From the NCBI GenBank assembly GCA_002471225.1, contig DKPO01000017.1, positions 42,560 to 106,559 of the forward strand: a stretch of 64,000 bases of DNA, in the 5' to 3' direction. Of the stretch, positions 35,398 through 43,589 are shown one piece after another. The notes beneath the pieces are model-generated. The model worked only from the letters and a program-made list of their open reading frames with translations, was not told where the DNA came from and searched no databases. The stretch comes from Porphyromonadaceae bacterium UBA7332 (GTDB lineage Bacteria; Bacteroidota; Bacteroidia; Bacteroidales; UBA7332). Position numbers and translations under genes: made by a program. Each line of letters opens with the position of its first letter. The first letter of the stretch is position 1.

Positions 35398-35437
35398 AGG
35401 GGAGATGAGGTTTACTTAAACTTTATTTCCCCTTTTA
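35398..35437 (+). terminator. Intra-operon hairpin before the M60-like gene
   Basis: A 16-bp stem (arms 35398-35413 and 35418-35433) with three G-U pairs and loop ACTT is followed by a short T-run. It lies between the glycan-binding protein and the protease, so it could lower protease expression relative to susCD or act as an mRNA end or processing site. Confidence 0.6.
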
Positions 35438-35448
35438 TTTAAAAAAGA

Positions 35449-38247
35449 ATGCTTATGAAAAACGTTATTCAATTTTTAGGGTTATCCATTTGTATGCTTC
35501 TGTTTTCTTGTCAGACAGAAGAAGTGAAAGAGTCTTCAAAGTTTGTAATTAATGAACAGTATCATTCGTTTGATTTTACGAAAGATAAATCAAACAGTAT
35601 TATTAAAATCGAAACAAATATTGAGTCATCCGAATGGAATGTGCAGTCGGATAAAGAATGGTGTCTGGTGTCGAAATCAGGAAGTAATCAAATACAACTG
35701 CTTGTATTGGAAAATCAGGAACGAGATGTCAGAGAAGCTGTTGTGTCAGTCAAATCATCAGTAGAGAATTATGACATTAAAGTAAAACAGTTAGGTTATG
35801 GACCGGCTATTTTATTAAGTAAATCAGAATTTAGTTTGCCGAACAATGAGCAGGAAATAACGATAACGGTTACGTCTAATATCGAATATGAAATAAAGAT
35901 TAATGAATCAAATCAATGGATTTCTCCTATTATTGCTTCAACAAAGGCTTTAGTTGATAGAGATTATCAGTTTGCAATAAGCGCAAATGATAAATACATA
36001 GATCGCAAGGATTCGATTATCGTTTATGAGAAAGGAAATCCTGATATTAAGGCCGTTTGTCTGGTTTCTCAGAAATCAAAAGACGGAGATATGGATGATA
36101 TTATTCTGGAAGGAGATATCAGTATTGTCCCGACCGGAGGAAAAGCAAGTGAAAATCAACCAGGACAAGGTATAGAGAAATGTTATGATGGGATAATGGG
36201 ACAGAATAATGGGTTCTATCATTCTGTATGGAGTCAGTCTGCTAAATTCCCTGTCGTGTTAGAGTTTGATTTTGAAGGTAAGGAATCCATCGACTATCTG
36301 GTATATCATACAAGGTCAGGAAACGGAAATTTCGGAGGAGTTAAAATTTATACTCAGACAGCAGCTAATCCTGAATATTCATTGCAAGGCGAGTATAATT
36401 TCAGAATGCAAAATGCAGCAAGCCGGGTAGATTTCGCAGAGCCTGTTCAGGCGACAAAAATTAAATTTGAAGTTCTTAGCGGAGCCGGAAACTTTGTTAG
36501 TTGTGATGAAATGCAATTCTTTAAGAAAAATACAGACAAAAGTCTGGATGCAATTCTTTTGACTGTATTTACAGATTTATCTTGTAGTGAATTGAAAACA
36601 GGGGTGACAGATGAACAGATTCATCAGTTACCAAGTTATTTCGCAAGCGTAGCATCACGTATAAAACAAAATGTCTATGATCGGGAGTTTAGGATAACAG
36701 ATTATAAACCCTATAGTAATAATGAAATATGGGCTGAAAATTTAATGACTAAGCGTTACACATCATTAGATAATCCTACAGGTATTACAGCAAAGGCCGG
36801 AGACTCTCTCTTCGTATTAGTCGGGGAAACTCATGGTAACAGACTAACTCTTCAATGTGTTCCTGGTGTTGATGCAAGTGGAGACTCATACTTTCTGGAA
36901 GAAGGTGTGAATAAAATTGGTATTCGTCGCGAGGGTATGTTGTTTTTAATTTATCAAACTGATCTGAAATCAGCGAATGCAAAACCAATACGTGTTCATA
37001 TTCCTGAAGGAAGCGGTAATGTCGATGGATATTTTGATTTAGAGACTCACCAAACGAATGAAAAGTACTCTGATATCTTAAAGAAATCGACTTATAAGTA
37101 TTTCTGTGTTAAAGGAGAACGTATTATGTTCTATTTCCATCGTACAAAAATGCTGGAAATCGTACCTAATGAAATATTGCCATCGATAAACCTTTGGGAT
37201 AATCTGATAAGATGGCAACAGGATCTTATGGGGATTGAAGATATCCGGCCTTCTCAGGTTAATAACCATATTATGGCAATTTCTCCTGAAGATGGATATA
37301 TGTGGGCTTCAGATTACAGAATTGGATTTGTGTACACATATCTTCATAATATTCTGGTTCCGGATAATGTAATGGCTGCAAAAGATAATGTTTGGGGACC
37401 GGCACATGAAATCGGACATATTCACCAAAAAGCAATAAATTGGCCGGGTTCAACCGAGTCCAGTAATAATTTATTTTCAAATTATTCTCTGTATAAACTC
37501 GGGAAATATTGTTCGAGAGGAAGTGAATTGTCAGAATTGGCAATGGTAAGTTGTGTACATAAAAAACCATGGTATGATTTTGGAGATGGTCATCAGGGAG
37601 AAAATACAGAGTTGCATATGAGAATGAACTGGCAGTTATGGAACTACTATCATCGATGTGGTTTCAAACCGGACTTCTGGCCTACATTATTTAAACTTTT
37701 ACGGGAAGATCGGATTAATGAAAGTGATCCGGGTGATGGTCAATTGAAGTTTGCAAGACTTGCTTCTCAGGCTGCAAATGCAGATTTAACAGAGTTTTTC
37801 GATATGTGGGGATTCTTTAGGCCGGTTGATACAACGATTGATCAGTATGGTAGTTTTAAATATACCGTAACGACAAGTATGATTAACGCTACGAAATCTT
37901 TTATGGCTCGTTTCCCAAAACCAAAACATGCATTCTATTATTTAGAAGATAGAAAGAATGGAGATGTAGGTATAGACGGATACAGAGTAGGTGACACAGG
38001 TTATTATACCTTGTTTAAAGAGGATAAGAAAATCACAAAAGAGATCACTTATACCCAATCCGGAAGAAATATATCGATACGTAATGGAGAGGAAGCTGTG
38101 GCTTTTGAAGTTAAGAGAGGCTCATCACTGGCATTCTTTTCAAATTTCTTTAGTTTTGAAGTTCCTGAAGGAATTGATATGAATGTTGTAAGTCTTTATG
38201 CTGTACAAGCAGATGGAACTAGGATTCTTATGAAAAAAGGCAATTGA
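35449..38247 (+). CDS. M60-like mucin-type metalloprotease lipoprotein with BACON and discoidin-like domains
   Basis: A 932-residue lipoprotein (lipobox LLFSC near residues 17-21). Two BACON-type beta-sandwich segments follow (about 25-115 and 120-215: SSEWNVQSDKEWCLVS, YEIKINESNQWISPI), then a discoidin-like domain (about 225-365: ENQPGQGIEKCYDGIMGQNN, HSVWSQSAKFPVVLEFDF) and the M60/enhancin-like catalytic domain (about 390-800) with gluzincin zinc motif HEIGH at 653-657 and glutamate E670, inside GPAHEIGHIHQ. A small beta domain ends the protein. M60-like proteases cleave glycosylated mucin-type substrates. An ATG two codons downstream (35455) is an equally good start. The gene is the last of the susCD locus, ending at a terminator shared with the convergent transporter. 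Confidence 0.9.
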   Translation: MLMKNVIQFLGLSICMLLFSCQTEEVKESSKFVINEQYHSFDFTKDKSNSIIKIETNIESSEWNVQSDKEWCLVSKSGSNQIQLLVLENQERDVREAVVSVKSSVENYDIKVKQLGYGPAILLSKSEFSLPNNEQEITITVTSNIEYEIKINESNQWISPIIASTKALVDRDYQFAISANDKYIDRKDSIIVYEKGNPDIKAVCLVSQKSKDGDMDDIILEGDISIVPTGGKASENQPGQGIEKCYDGIMGQNNGFYHSVWSQSAKFPVVLEFDFEGKESIDYLVYHTRSGNGNFGGVKIYTQTAANPEYSLQGEYNFRMQNAASRVDFAEPVQATKIKFEVLSGAGNFVSCDEMQFFKKNTDKSLDAILLTVFTDLSCSELKTGVTDEQIHQLPSYFASVASRIKQNVYDREFRITDYKPYSNNEIWAENLMTKRYTSLDNPTGITAKAGDSLFVLVGETHGNRLTLQCVPGVDASGDSYFLEEGVNKIGIRREGMLFLIYQTDLKSANAKPIRVHIPEGSGNVDGYFDLETHQTNEKYSDILKKSTYKYFCVKGERIMFYFHRTKMLEIVPNEILPSINLWDNLIRWQQDLMGIEDIRPSQVNNHIMAISPEDGYMWASDYRIGFVYTYLHNILVPDNVMAAKDNVWGPAHEIGHIHQKAINWPGSTESSNNLFSNYSLYKLGKYCSRGSELSELAMVSCVHKKPWYDFGDGHQGENTELHMRMNWQLWNYYHRCGFKPDFWPTLFKLLREDRINESDPGDGQLKFARLASQAANADLTEFFDMWGFFRPVDTTIDQYGSFKYTVTTSMINATKSFMARFPKPKHAFYYLEDRKNGDVGIDGYRVGDTGYYTLFKEDKKITKEITYTQSGRNISIRNGEEAVAFEVKRGSSLAFFSNFFSFEVPEGIDMNVVSLYAVQADGTRILMKKGN

Positions 38248-38256
38248 TAATAAAAA

Positions 38257-38290
38257 AAGAAATGGTCAGGATTTAGTCCTGACCATTCTT
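38257..38290. terminator. Bidirectional terminator between convergent units
   Basis: A stem of about 14 bp (arms 38257-38271 and 38277-38290, core ATGGTCAGGA/TCCTGACCAT) with loop TTTAG and A/T-rich flanks separates the protease gene from the VIT1-type transporter on the other strand. Confidence 0.9.
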
Positions 38291-38299
38291 ATTTTATAG

Positions 38300-38983
38300 T
38301 TAGCTGATGTGATTACCAAAAATAAATCCTACAAGCGCTGTAATAATCATTGCAACCGTCCCCCAAAAGCATATCCGGAATATAGCTTTTTGCACGGATG
38401 ATCCACCCATATGTGCTGCTGTCGCTCCGGACATAGCTAAGAAAATAATTGCAAAGATATATTGAAAAGTAAGCATTGAATTGAGCGGTGCAAATATGGC
38501 AACCAATAGAGGCAGTAGTGCACCACTTATAAAAGAAGCTGCCGATGCAATAGCTGCTTGCATAGGTTTAGGCTTGGTCATCATATTAATGCCCAACTCC
38601 TCTCTGGCATGTGCTTCTAATGCATCTCTTCGTGTCATCTCAATAGCCACCTTTTTTGCAAGCACAGGATCAAGCCCCTGATTTATATATATGCTTGTCA
38701 ATTCAATTAATTCACCATCGGGATTATCAATTAATTCACCTTTTTCGCGTACCAGATCGGCTTTTTCCACGTCACTTTGTGAACTAACCGAAACAAATTC
38801 TCCGGCTGCCATAGAACAAGCACCGGAAACTAATCCGGCGAGTGCAGCTAATACTATAGCACTGCGCTCGGTATTTGCAGCAGCAACACCGATAACGAGG
38901 CTTGTCGTTGAAAGTATACCGTCATTTGCTCCTAAAACGGCAGCACGAAGCCAGTTTGCCCGATTGACATAATGTTTAACCAT
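38300..38983 (-). CDS. VIT1/CCC1-family metal transporter
   Basis: A 227-residue membrane protein with five hydrophobic segments. The opening NRANWLRAAVLGANDGILSTTSLVIGVAAA and the segment GACSMAAGEFVSVSSQSDVEKADLVREKGEL are the conserved core of the VIT1/CCC1 family, where a cytoplasmic Glu-rich loop (about 70-130) binds transition metal. Relatives move Fe2+ or Mn2+. I chose ATG 38983; the TTG two codons upstream is less likely. It is unconnected with the glycan locus except by convergence. Nothing in the sequence shows metal-dependent regulation. Confidence 0.9.
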   Translation of the reverse strand: MVKHYVNRANWLRAAVLGANDGILSTTSLVIGVAAANTERSAIVLAALAGLVSGACSMAAGEFVSVSSQSDVEKADLVREKGELIDNPDGELIELTSIYINQGLDPVLAKKVAIEMTRRDALEAHAREELGINMMTKPKPMQAAIASAASFISGALLPLLVAIFAPLNSMLTFQYIFAIIFLAMSGATAAHMGGSSVQKAIFRICFWGTVAMIITALVGFIFGNHIS

Positions 38984-39059
38984 ATTCAAATAAACTCAGA
39001 TCAGATATAACCTTAACAAATAAATTGAAATTAGGTTCTTCTGATACCGAACCGATCGT

Positions 39060-39563
39060 TTATTTGGTTATAGGCTTTAAAATGCGTGTCATCATAAATG
39101 ATTGTTTATGGAATATCAATACAGGGGATGAAACACCTACTACTAAGGCTATTAATATAAAAATAGCAGTCAAACCATTTTTGAAAGCATCTACCACTAA
39201 CGAGACATAAAGATCCGGATCGTCACAGCGTATAAATTTAGCAAATGAAAGGAACATTTTATACGCATACATTCCCGGAATCATAGGTAAAAGTGATGGA
39301 AAAGTAAATACTTCATTCGGACAATGGATAAGTTTTGCAAAAACAAAGCTTAAAATGCCGATCAGCATTGCGGAGAAAAATGTAGCTGTAGCAATGTCAA
39401 GATCCGTAGCATGTAATAAATAATAGCGAAAGCCATGACCGATTGCTGCTAATACCCCGGATGCTATAATTGCTTTCTTTGGCGGATTTGATATTACAGC
39501 AAATCCGATTGCGGCAATAGCGGCAAAAAAACCGTCGATAAATATATTGATTAAAAATTCCAT
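39060..39563 (-). CDS. Threonine/serine exporter, small subunit (ThrE C-terminal half)
   Basis: A 167-residue membrane protein with about five helices, matching the C-terminal half of ThrE-type exporters (DUF3815): IDGFFAAIAAIGFAVISNPPKKAIIASGVLAAIGHGFRYYLL and FTFPSLLPMIPGMYAYK. It starts 4 bases after the gene for the N-terminal half, and the pair makes one exporter of Thr/Ser or related solutes. Split genes of this kind are common in Bacteroidota and Firmicutes. Confidence 0.88.
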   Translation of the reverse strand: MEFLINIFIDGFFAAIAAIGFAVISNPPKKAIIASGVLAAIGHGFRYYLLHATDLDIATATFFSAMLIGILSFVFAKLIHCPNEVFTFPSLLPMIPGMYAYKMFLSFAKFIRCDDPDLYVSLVVDAFKNGLTAIFILIALVVGVSSPVLIFHKQSFMMTRILKPITK

Positions 39564-39567
39564 TGTT

Positions 39568-40341
39568 CTATAATTTATTTATTCCTAAAATAGACATAGT
39601 GAAGAATAATCCGATTGAAATGCATATAATAAGTATAGTTGCATTGATCAAACGAGACATCCCGGCAAGGACGAAACCTTCAAGAATATCCATGATTGAA
39701 TTAATCAAAGGTACACCGGGAATAAGAAATAATACACTTGTAGCTAAAGCAATCTGAGGAGTATCACCTAAACTCCAGATAACTCCGGCTGCAGTGATAA
39801 TAGATGAAATAAAAGCAGCAGAAATAAACACAATGAAATGATTGAAGTGATATTTCATCATTTCCTGACGAGCAAAAAATGCAACAAGCGTTCCTATGAA
39901 TACTAACAACATGGCTATCCAATCACCTCCGAATAACTTACAGAAAGAGGCGTTAGCACAAGCAACCAAAAATAAAACGACCCATCGGGATAATCGTGGA
40001 ATAGACATTATTTCGTCGTATTTACTCCTAATAACACTTAGGGAGATAGGTTGATCATAAGCTTCCCAGCTTAGTGCACTTAATTCGGAAATAATGTTGA
40101 AATTCAGAGCCATAGGTTTGATGCGTCTGATTCCGGTGAGTGTCTCTCCGGTAGATTTCTCTTTAATCATCATTGAGATGTTTTTCTGAAAGATTGTTAG
40201 ATGGGCTTCGTATCCCCCAGCCTCAGCTATTCGAACAACATTTCGTACAATACGTGCCGTGTGTGAACCGGCCCCCATTAGACTAATTGCATAATCCAAT
40301 AAAAAATCGGACATTTCATGAATACTTTCTTTTCTTTCCAT
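39568..40341 (-). CDS. Threonine/serine exporter, large subunit (ThrE N-terminal half)
   Basis: A 257-residue protein with a cytoplasmic N-terminal domain (about 1-110: MGAGSHTARIVRNVVRIAEAGGYEAHLTIFQ and STGETLTGIRRI, the DUF1212 signature) and about five C-terminal membrane helices. It pairs with the small subunit encoded next. I chose ATG 40341 (MERKESIHEMS); the open frame reaches a TTG eleven codons upstream. Substrate specificity beyond Thr/Ser-type export is unknown. Confidence 0.88.
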   Translation of the reverse strand: MERKESIHEMSDFLLDYAISLMGAGSHTARIVRNVVRIAEAGGYEAHLTIFQKNISMMIKEKSTGETLTGIRRIKPMALNFNIISELSALSWEAYDQPISLSVIRSKYDEIMSIPRLSRWVVLFLVACANASFCKLFGGDWIAMLLVFIGTLVAFFARQEMMKYHFNHFIVFISAAFISSIITAAGVIWSLGDTPQIALATSVLFLIPGVPLINSIMDILEGFVLAGMSRLINATILIICISIGLFFTMSILGINKL

Positions 40342-40692
40342 ATTGATGGACTCTATTGTTTTTTGAGGGTGCAAATTTAGTTTTAAATTGAATTAATTGA
40401 GTTAAGGATCGATTTTTAGTTGTGCTTAAAATATCAGTAAAGTATTAATAATATTAAATACATGGACACCTAATGATATCTCGTTTTACATTTTTGATAT
40501 TTTACAAAGGTCTTGTTGATTTGCATTCAGAGTGTTAGGTTATAAACTTGTTACCTGGAAGCTATTTTAGATCATACTCATCTTTTTTTCTATATTTTGT
40601 AATTAAATACAAGAAAATTATATTGCTTTTATATATTTATTTTATCTTTAGGGCTTTACGTGTTTTTATTAATAATTAATACTTTATCTAGT
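40342..40692. other. Divergent intergenic region
   Basis: About 350 AT-rich bases between the ThrE genes and the SPFH gene. TTG at 40623-40625 and TATCTTTA at 40643-40650, 17 bases apart, are a plausible promoter for the SPFH gene. I see nothing else. Confidence 0.4.
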
Positions 40693-41628
40693 ATGGAAGA
40701 ATTGAAAGAATATGATTTTAAAGGCGTTGTCCTTTCTGGTTTTCTAATGCTTTTCGTGTGTTTAGCCCTTTTGGCATTTGCGGTCTTTGCCTTTTTTCAA
40801 ATAGATAGTTGGGGAGGATTTGCTCCGATTATTGGAGGGCTTAGCGTAATTCTATTCTTTATATTACTTATTGGATTTACGATGATAGAACCAAATGATC
40901 TTCGGGTCATGGTCTTTTTCGGTAAATATAGAGGGACATTGAAGAGTAATGGGTATTTTTGGGTGAATCCGTTTTATACGAAAACCAAACTAACCTTTCG
41001 TGCACGCAATCTGGATATTCAGCCTATTAAAGTAAATGATAAAAATGGTAATCCAATTATGATTGGATCTGTATTGGTTTGGCGTATTAAGGATTCATAT
41101 AAGTGTATGTTTGATATTGATAGCTCTTCAATGACAACGAGTGTGCAAGGGCAACAACAAACCAATCGGATGAAAGCGTATGAAGAGTTTGTTGCCATTC
41201 AATGTGATGCAGCGTTGCGTAGTCTTGCCGGACATTATCCGTATGATTTGCTTGACAATCAAAAGCATGAGATCACTTTGCGGGATGGTGGAGAAGAGGT
41301 GAATGAAGAATTAGAAAGAGCGATCAATGAGCGTTTGGCTTTAGCCGGAATTGAAGTGGTTGAAGCCCGGATTAATTATCTGGCTTATGCTCCTGAAATT
41401 GCGGCTGTCATGTTACGTCGTCAACAAGCAGAGGCTATCATTGCAGCCCGTGAGAAAATTGTAGAAGGAGCTGTTTCTATGGTCGATATGGCTTTACATC
41501 AACTAAAAGAAAAGCAGGTTGTGGAATTGACTAACGAGCAAAAGGCTGCAATGGCAAGTAACCTTATGGTTGTTTTATGTTCAGATGAACCGGTTGCACC
41601 TATGGTCAATACAACAAGTGAAAAGTAG
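40693..41628 (+). CDS. SPFH/Band 7 domain membrane protein
   Basis: A 311-residue protein with two N-terminal hydrophobic segments (about 13-35 and 43-65) and an SPFH domain (about 70-270). Recognisable segments are MIEPNDLRVMVFFGKYRGTLKSNGYFWVNPFY, SVLVWRIKDSYKCMFDI, DAALRSLAGHYPYD and AGIEVVEARINYLAYAPEIAAVMLRRQQAEAIIAAR, ending in a coiled-coil-like tail. SPFH proteins form large cage-like assemblies at the inner membrane, some of which hold proteases such as FtsH. No NfeD or protease partner is adjacent. I chose ATG 40693, since a GTG at 40660 would add residues without family likeness. Confidence 0.88.
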   Translation: MEELKEYDFKGVVLSGFLMLFVCLALLAFAVFAFFQIDSWGGFAPIIGGLSVILFFILLIGFTMIEPNDLRVMVFFGKYRGTLKSNGYFWVNPFYTKTKLTFRARNLDIQPIKVNDKNGNPIMIGSVLVWRIKDSYKCMFDIDSSSMTTSVQGQQQTNRMKAYEEFVAIQCDAALRSLAGHYPYDLLDNQKHEITLRDGGEEVNEELERAINERLALAGIEVVEARINYLAYAPEIAAVMLRRQQAEAIIAAREKIVEGAVSMVDMALHQLKEKQVVELTNEQKAAMASNLMVVLCSDEPVAPMVNTTSEK

Positions 41629-41731
41629 TTTTGTATTGATTGAGCATTGAAACGAATTGAATGACAGTAAGGTATTAAATCTGTCAACCAATACCAGTAT
41701 AAGTCAATTTATTTAGCTGTATTTTTAATTT

Positions 41732-41828
41732 GATACGTATTAAAATATTTTTTCATAGGTAGTAAAATATATTTAGATACGTATTAAAAAATATTTTCGA
41801 AGGTATCTAAATCCCGGGAGATAAGACA
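41732..41828 (+). repeat. Dispersed 97-bp repeat, copy 2
   Basis: Ungapped partner of 20257-20353, with about 70 of 97 positions identical. The blocks CATAGGTA, AGATACGTA and AGATAAG are fully conserved. It begins about 100 bases after the SPFH stop codon. Confidence 0.75.
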
Positions 41829-41980
41829 GATTTTCATCGGAAGGCATTTCTTTAGCAGAACATAGGTTTGTTTTGCTATAGGAGTGCCTTTTATGGCTGC
41901 TAAACGCTCCAACCGTCAGACTGAATCTATCCAAAGATATACGGCATCTTTTGTACACAAAGAATATATTTGCGGGTTTT

Positions 41981-42135
41981 ATTTGCAACATTTGCAACAA
42001 ATCTTCAGATGCCTTTGTGGATGCGCTTTTAGGAGTGTTGCAAATGGTTGCAAATGGTTGCAAATGAAATTATTTGCAATGTTGTATCTTGTTGATTAAC
42101 AGTGATCTGTTCCTTGTGTTGCAAATGTTGCAAAT
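41981..42135 (+). repeat. Ordered GTTGCAAAT short-repeat module, locus 2
   Basis: The same arrangement as 20532-20686 with unit GTTGCAAAT: inverse pair at 41981-41989 and 41990-41998, three direct 10-mers at 42037-42046, 42047-42056 and 42057-42066, an imperfect inverse copy near 42071-42080, and a direct pair at 42118-42126 and 42127-42135. The gaps of 38 and 51 bases are identical to locus 1. Every unit carries A where locus 1 has G. No gene lies inside; the next starts at 42266. Confidence 0.85.
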
Positions 42136-42265
42136 AAAATGACTTTTTTATCTTGTGAAGCATATATTAGCGAATTCAGTTTTTGCCAACTAAGAGTTTA
42201 GATGTATAACCCGGAATTTGTCGAACTATATTATCTTTGCCTATCTAAAAGGAGAAAGTTTAACT

Positions 42266-42988
42266 ATGGGGAAAGCGCTAAAATATTACCTGGAGGATGA
42301 TGAGTTTGGAAAGATTGTTCTAACTGTTAATTCACGAGCGAAGCGATTCATTTTTAAAATGAAAGAAGGTCAGCTGCATATGACTATTCCGGTGGGAGTA
42401 TCTGAATCCGAAATCAAAAAAAGTATCAATAATACCCGTTTGGAATTAAGACCGTTCTTTGAGAGAGGCTCGATACAGAAGGAGAAACAATATCTTCATC
42501 CGGAAAGAAAGCTGAGAACCCGATCAACTGAAATACTTATCATAGAAGAGGTGCGCAAAGATTTTCTTTCTACCTATAAAGCTCCATATTACAAGATATG
42601 CTGTCCTGCAAACACAGATTTTAAATCAGAATCAGTTCAGCGGTTATTAAAAGATTCAGTATTCAGACTTTTGCGATTTGAGGCTAAGAACTACTTACCG
42701 CGTAGACTGAAAGAATTAGCAGATCAATATAAATTTTCCTACAAAAGAGTAAGCATAAATAACAGTACTTCACGATGGGGTAGTTGTTCTTCAGCGGGAA
42801 ATATAAATCTGTCATTCTACCTGATGCTTTTGCCGGATCATTTAATTGATTATGTACTGTTACATGAATTGTGTCACACTGTAGAGATGAATCATAGTGA
42901 TCGGTTCTGGACTTTGTTAGATGCTTGTACAAATAATCGGGCAAAGGCTTTGCGAACAGAAATGAAAAATTTCCGGACTGCATTTTGA
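42266..42988 (+). CDS. YgjP-like metallopeptidase-domain protein (M48-related)
   Basis: A 240-residue protein of the YgjP/DUF45 family. The zinc motif HELCH is at residues 200-204 with a third histidine at 210 in MNHSDRFW, and the family segment NNSTSRWGSCSSAGNINLSF precedes it (about 169-188). Homologues are predicted cytoplasmic zinc peptidases, some associated with restriction or defence genes, but the physiological role is unknown. I chose ATG 42266 because a TATCTTTG -7 box lies at 42232-42239, so an upstream TTG at 42218 would precede the transcript. A flavin-binding protein gene follows 42 bases later. The repeat module at 41981-42135 lies directly upstream. Confidence 0.85.
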   Translation: MGKALKYYLEDDEFGKIVLTVNSRAKRFIFKMKEGQLHMTIPVGVSESEIKKSINNTRLELRPFFERGSIQKEKQYLHPERKLRTRSTEILIIEEVRKDFLSTYKAPYYKICCPANTDFKSESVQRLLKDSVFRLLRFEAKNYLPRRLKELADQYKFSYKRVSINNSTSRWGSCSSAGNINLSFYLMLLPDHLIDYVLLHELCHTVEMNHSDRFWTLLDACTNNRAKALRTEMKNFRTAF

Positions 42989-43030
42989 TTTATATATACG
43001 AATTTATAAAACAACTAAAATACACACAAT

Positions 43031-43543
43031 ATGAAAGCTTTTAAATATACACAAATTGAAGAGATGTATAAGATTATCGACACTTGCTCTTTATGTCAGG
43101 TTGCAGTAAACGATCCAATGGGCGCTCCTTATATATTTCCTATGAATTTTGTGCGTATTGGCGACGATATATTCCTGCATTCGGCACCGGAAGGGACTCA
43201 TTTAGAGCTATTAGCTAAGGATAACCGGATCAGTTTGTCGTTTTGTTATGGCGATGATTTGGTGAAGCAGCACGAAAAAGTAGCATGTAGTTACTCTATG
43301 CGTTCGGATAGTGTAGTTGTAAAAGGACATGTTTCATTTATTGAATGTACAGATCATAAACGAAAAATATTGAATGATTTGATGGCTAAATTTATTCCTG
43401 AAAATAAGTTTATTTATTCCGAGCCGGCTTTGCGTAATGTAAGAATATGGAAGATATCTATTGATCAGATGACGGGTAAAGGTGTAGGACTTACTTATGA
43501 GCAGTTTAAAGAGTTAGAAAAGAGAAAAAATGATTCTCATTAA
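43031..43543 (+). CDS. Pyridoxamine 5'-phosphate oxidase-like flavin-binding protein
   Basis: A 170-residue split-barrel protein of the pyridoxamine phosphate oxidase-like superfamily, nearest in look to the NimA/5-nitroimidazole-reductase branch: CSLCQVAVNDPMGAPYIFPMNFVRIGDDIFLHSAPEGTHLELLAKDNRISLSFCYGDDL. Such proteins bind FMN or haem and can reduce small molecules. Annotation as nitroimidazole resistance would go beyond the evidence. It lies 42 bases after the YgjP-like gene and may be cotranscribed with it. Confidence 0.82.
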   Translation: MKAFKYTQIEEMYKIIDTCSLCQVAVNDPMGAPYIFPMNFVRIGDDIFLHSAPEGTHLELLAKDNRISLSFCYGDDLVKQHEKVACSYSMRSDSVVVKGHVSFIECTDHKRKILNDLMAKFIPENKFIYSEPALRNVRIWKISIDQMTGKGVGLTYEQFKELEKRKNDSH

Positions 43544-43553
43544 TATCTTTTTA

Positions 43554-43584
43554 TTTGCTAACTGACAATTAATTTATATTTTTG
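43554..43584 (+). promoter_or_regulatory. Promoter giving an apparently leaderless mRNA
   Basis: TTTG at 43554-43557 and TATTTTTG at 43577-43584 with a 19-base spacer fit the Bacteroidota promoter. The ATG of the next gene is at 43590, about where transcription should start, so the mRNA would have no leader or only a few bases. Confidence 0.7.
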
Positions 43585-43589
43585 CAGCA

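Noticed and set aside
41773..42063. 96-codon minus-strand ORF across the second repeat locus
   Set aside because: It is not preserved in the first locus, where the same region has stops in that frame, and the conserved spacing is independent of reading frame. A decayed coding origin cannot be fully excluded.
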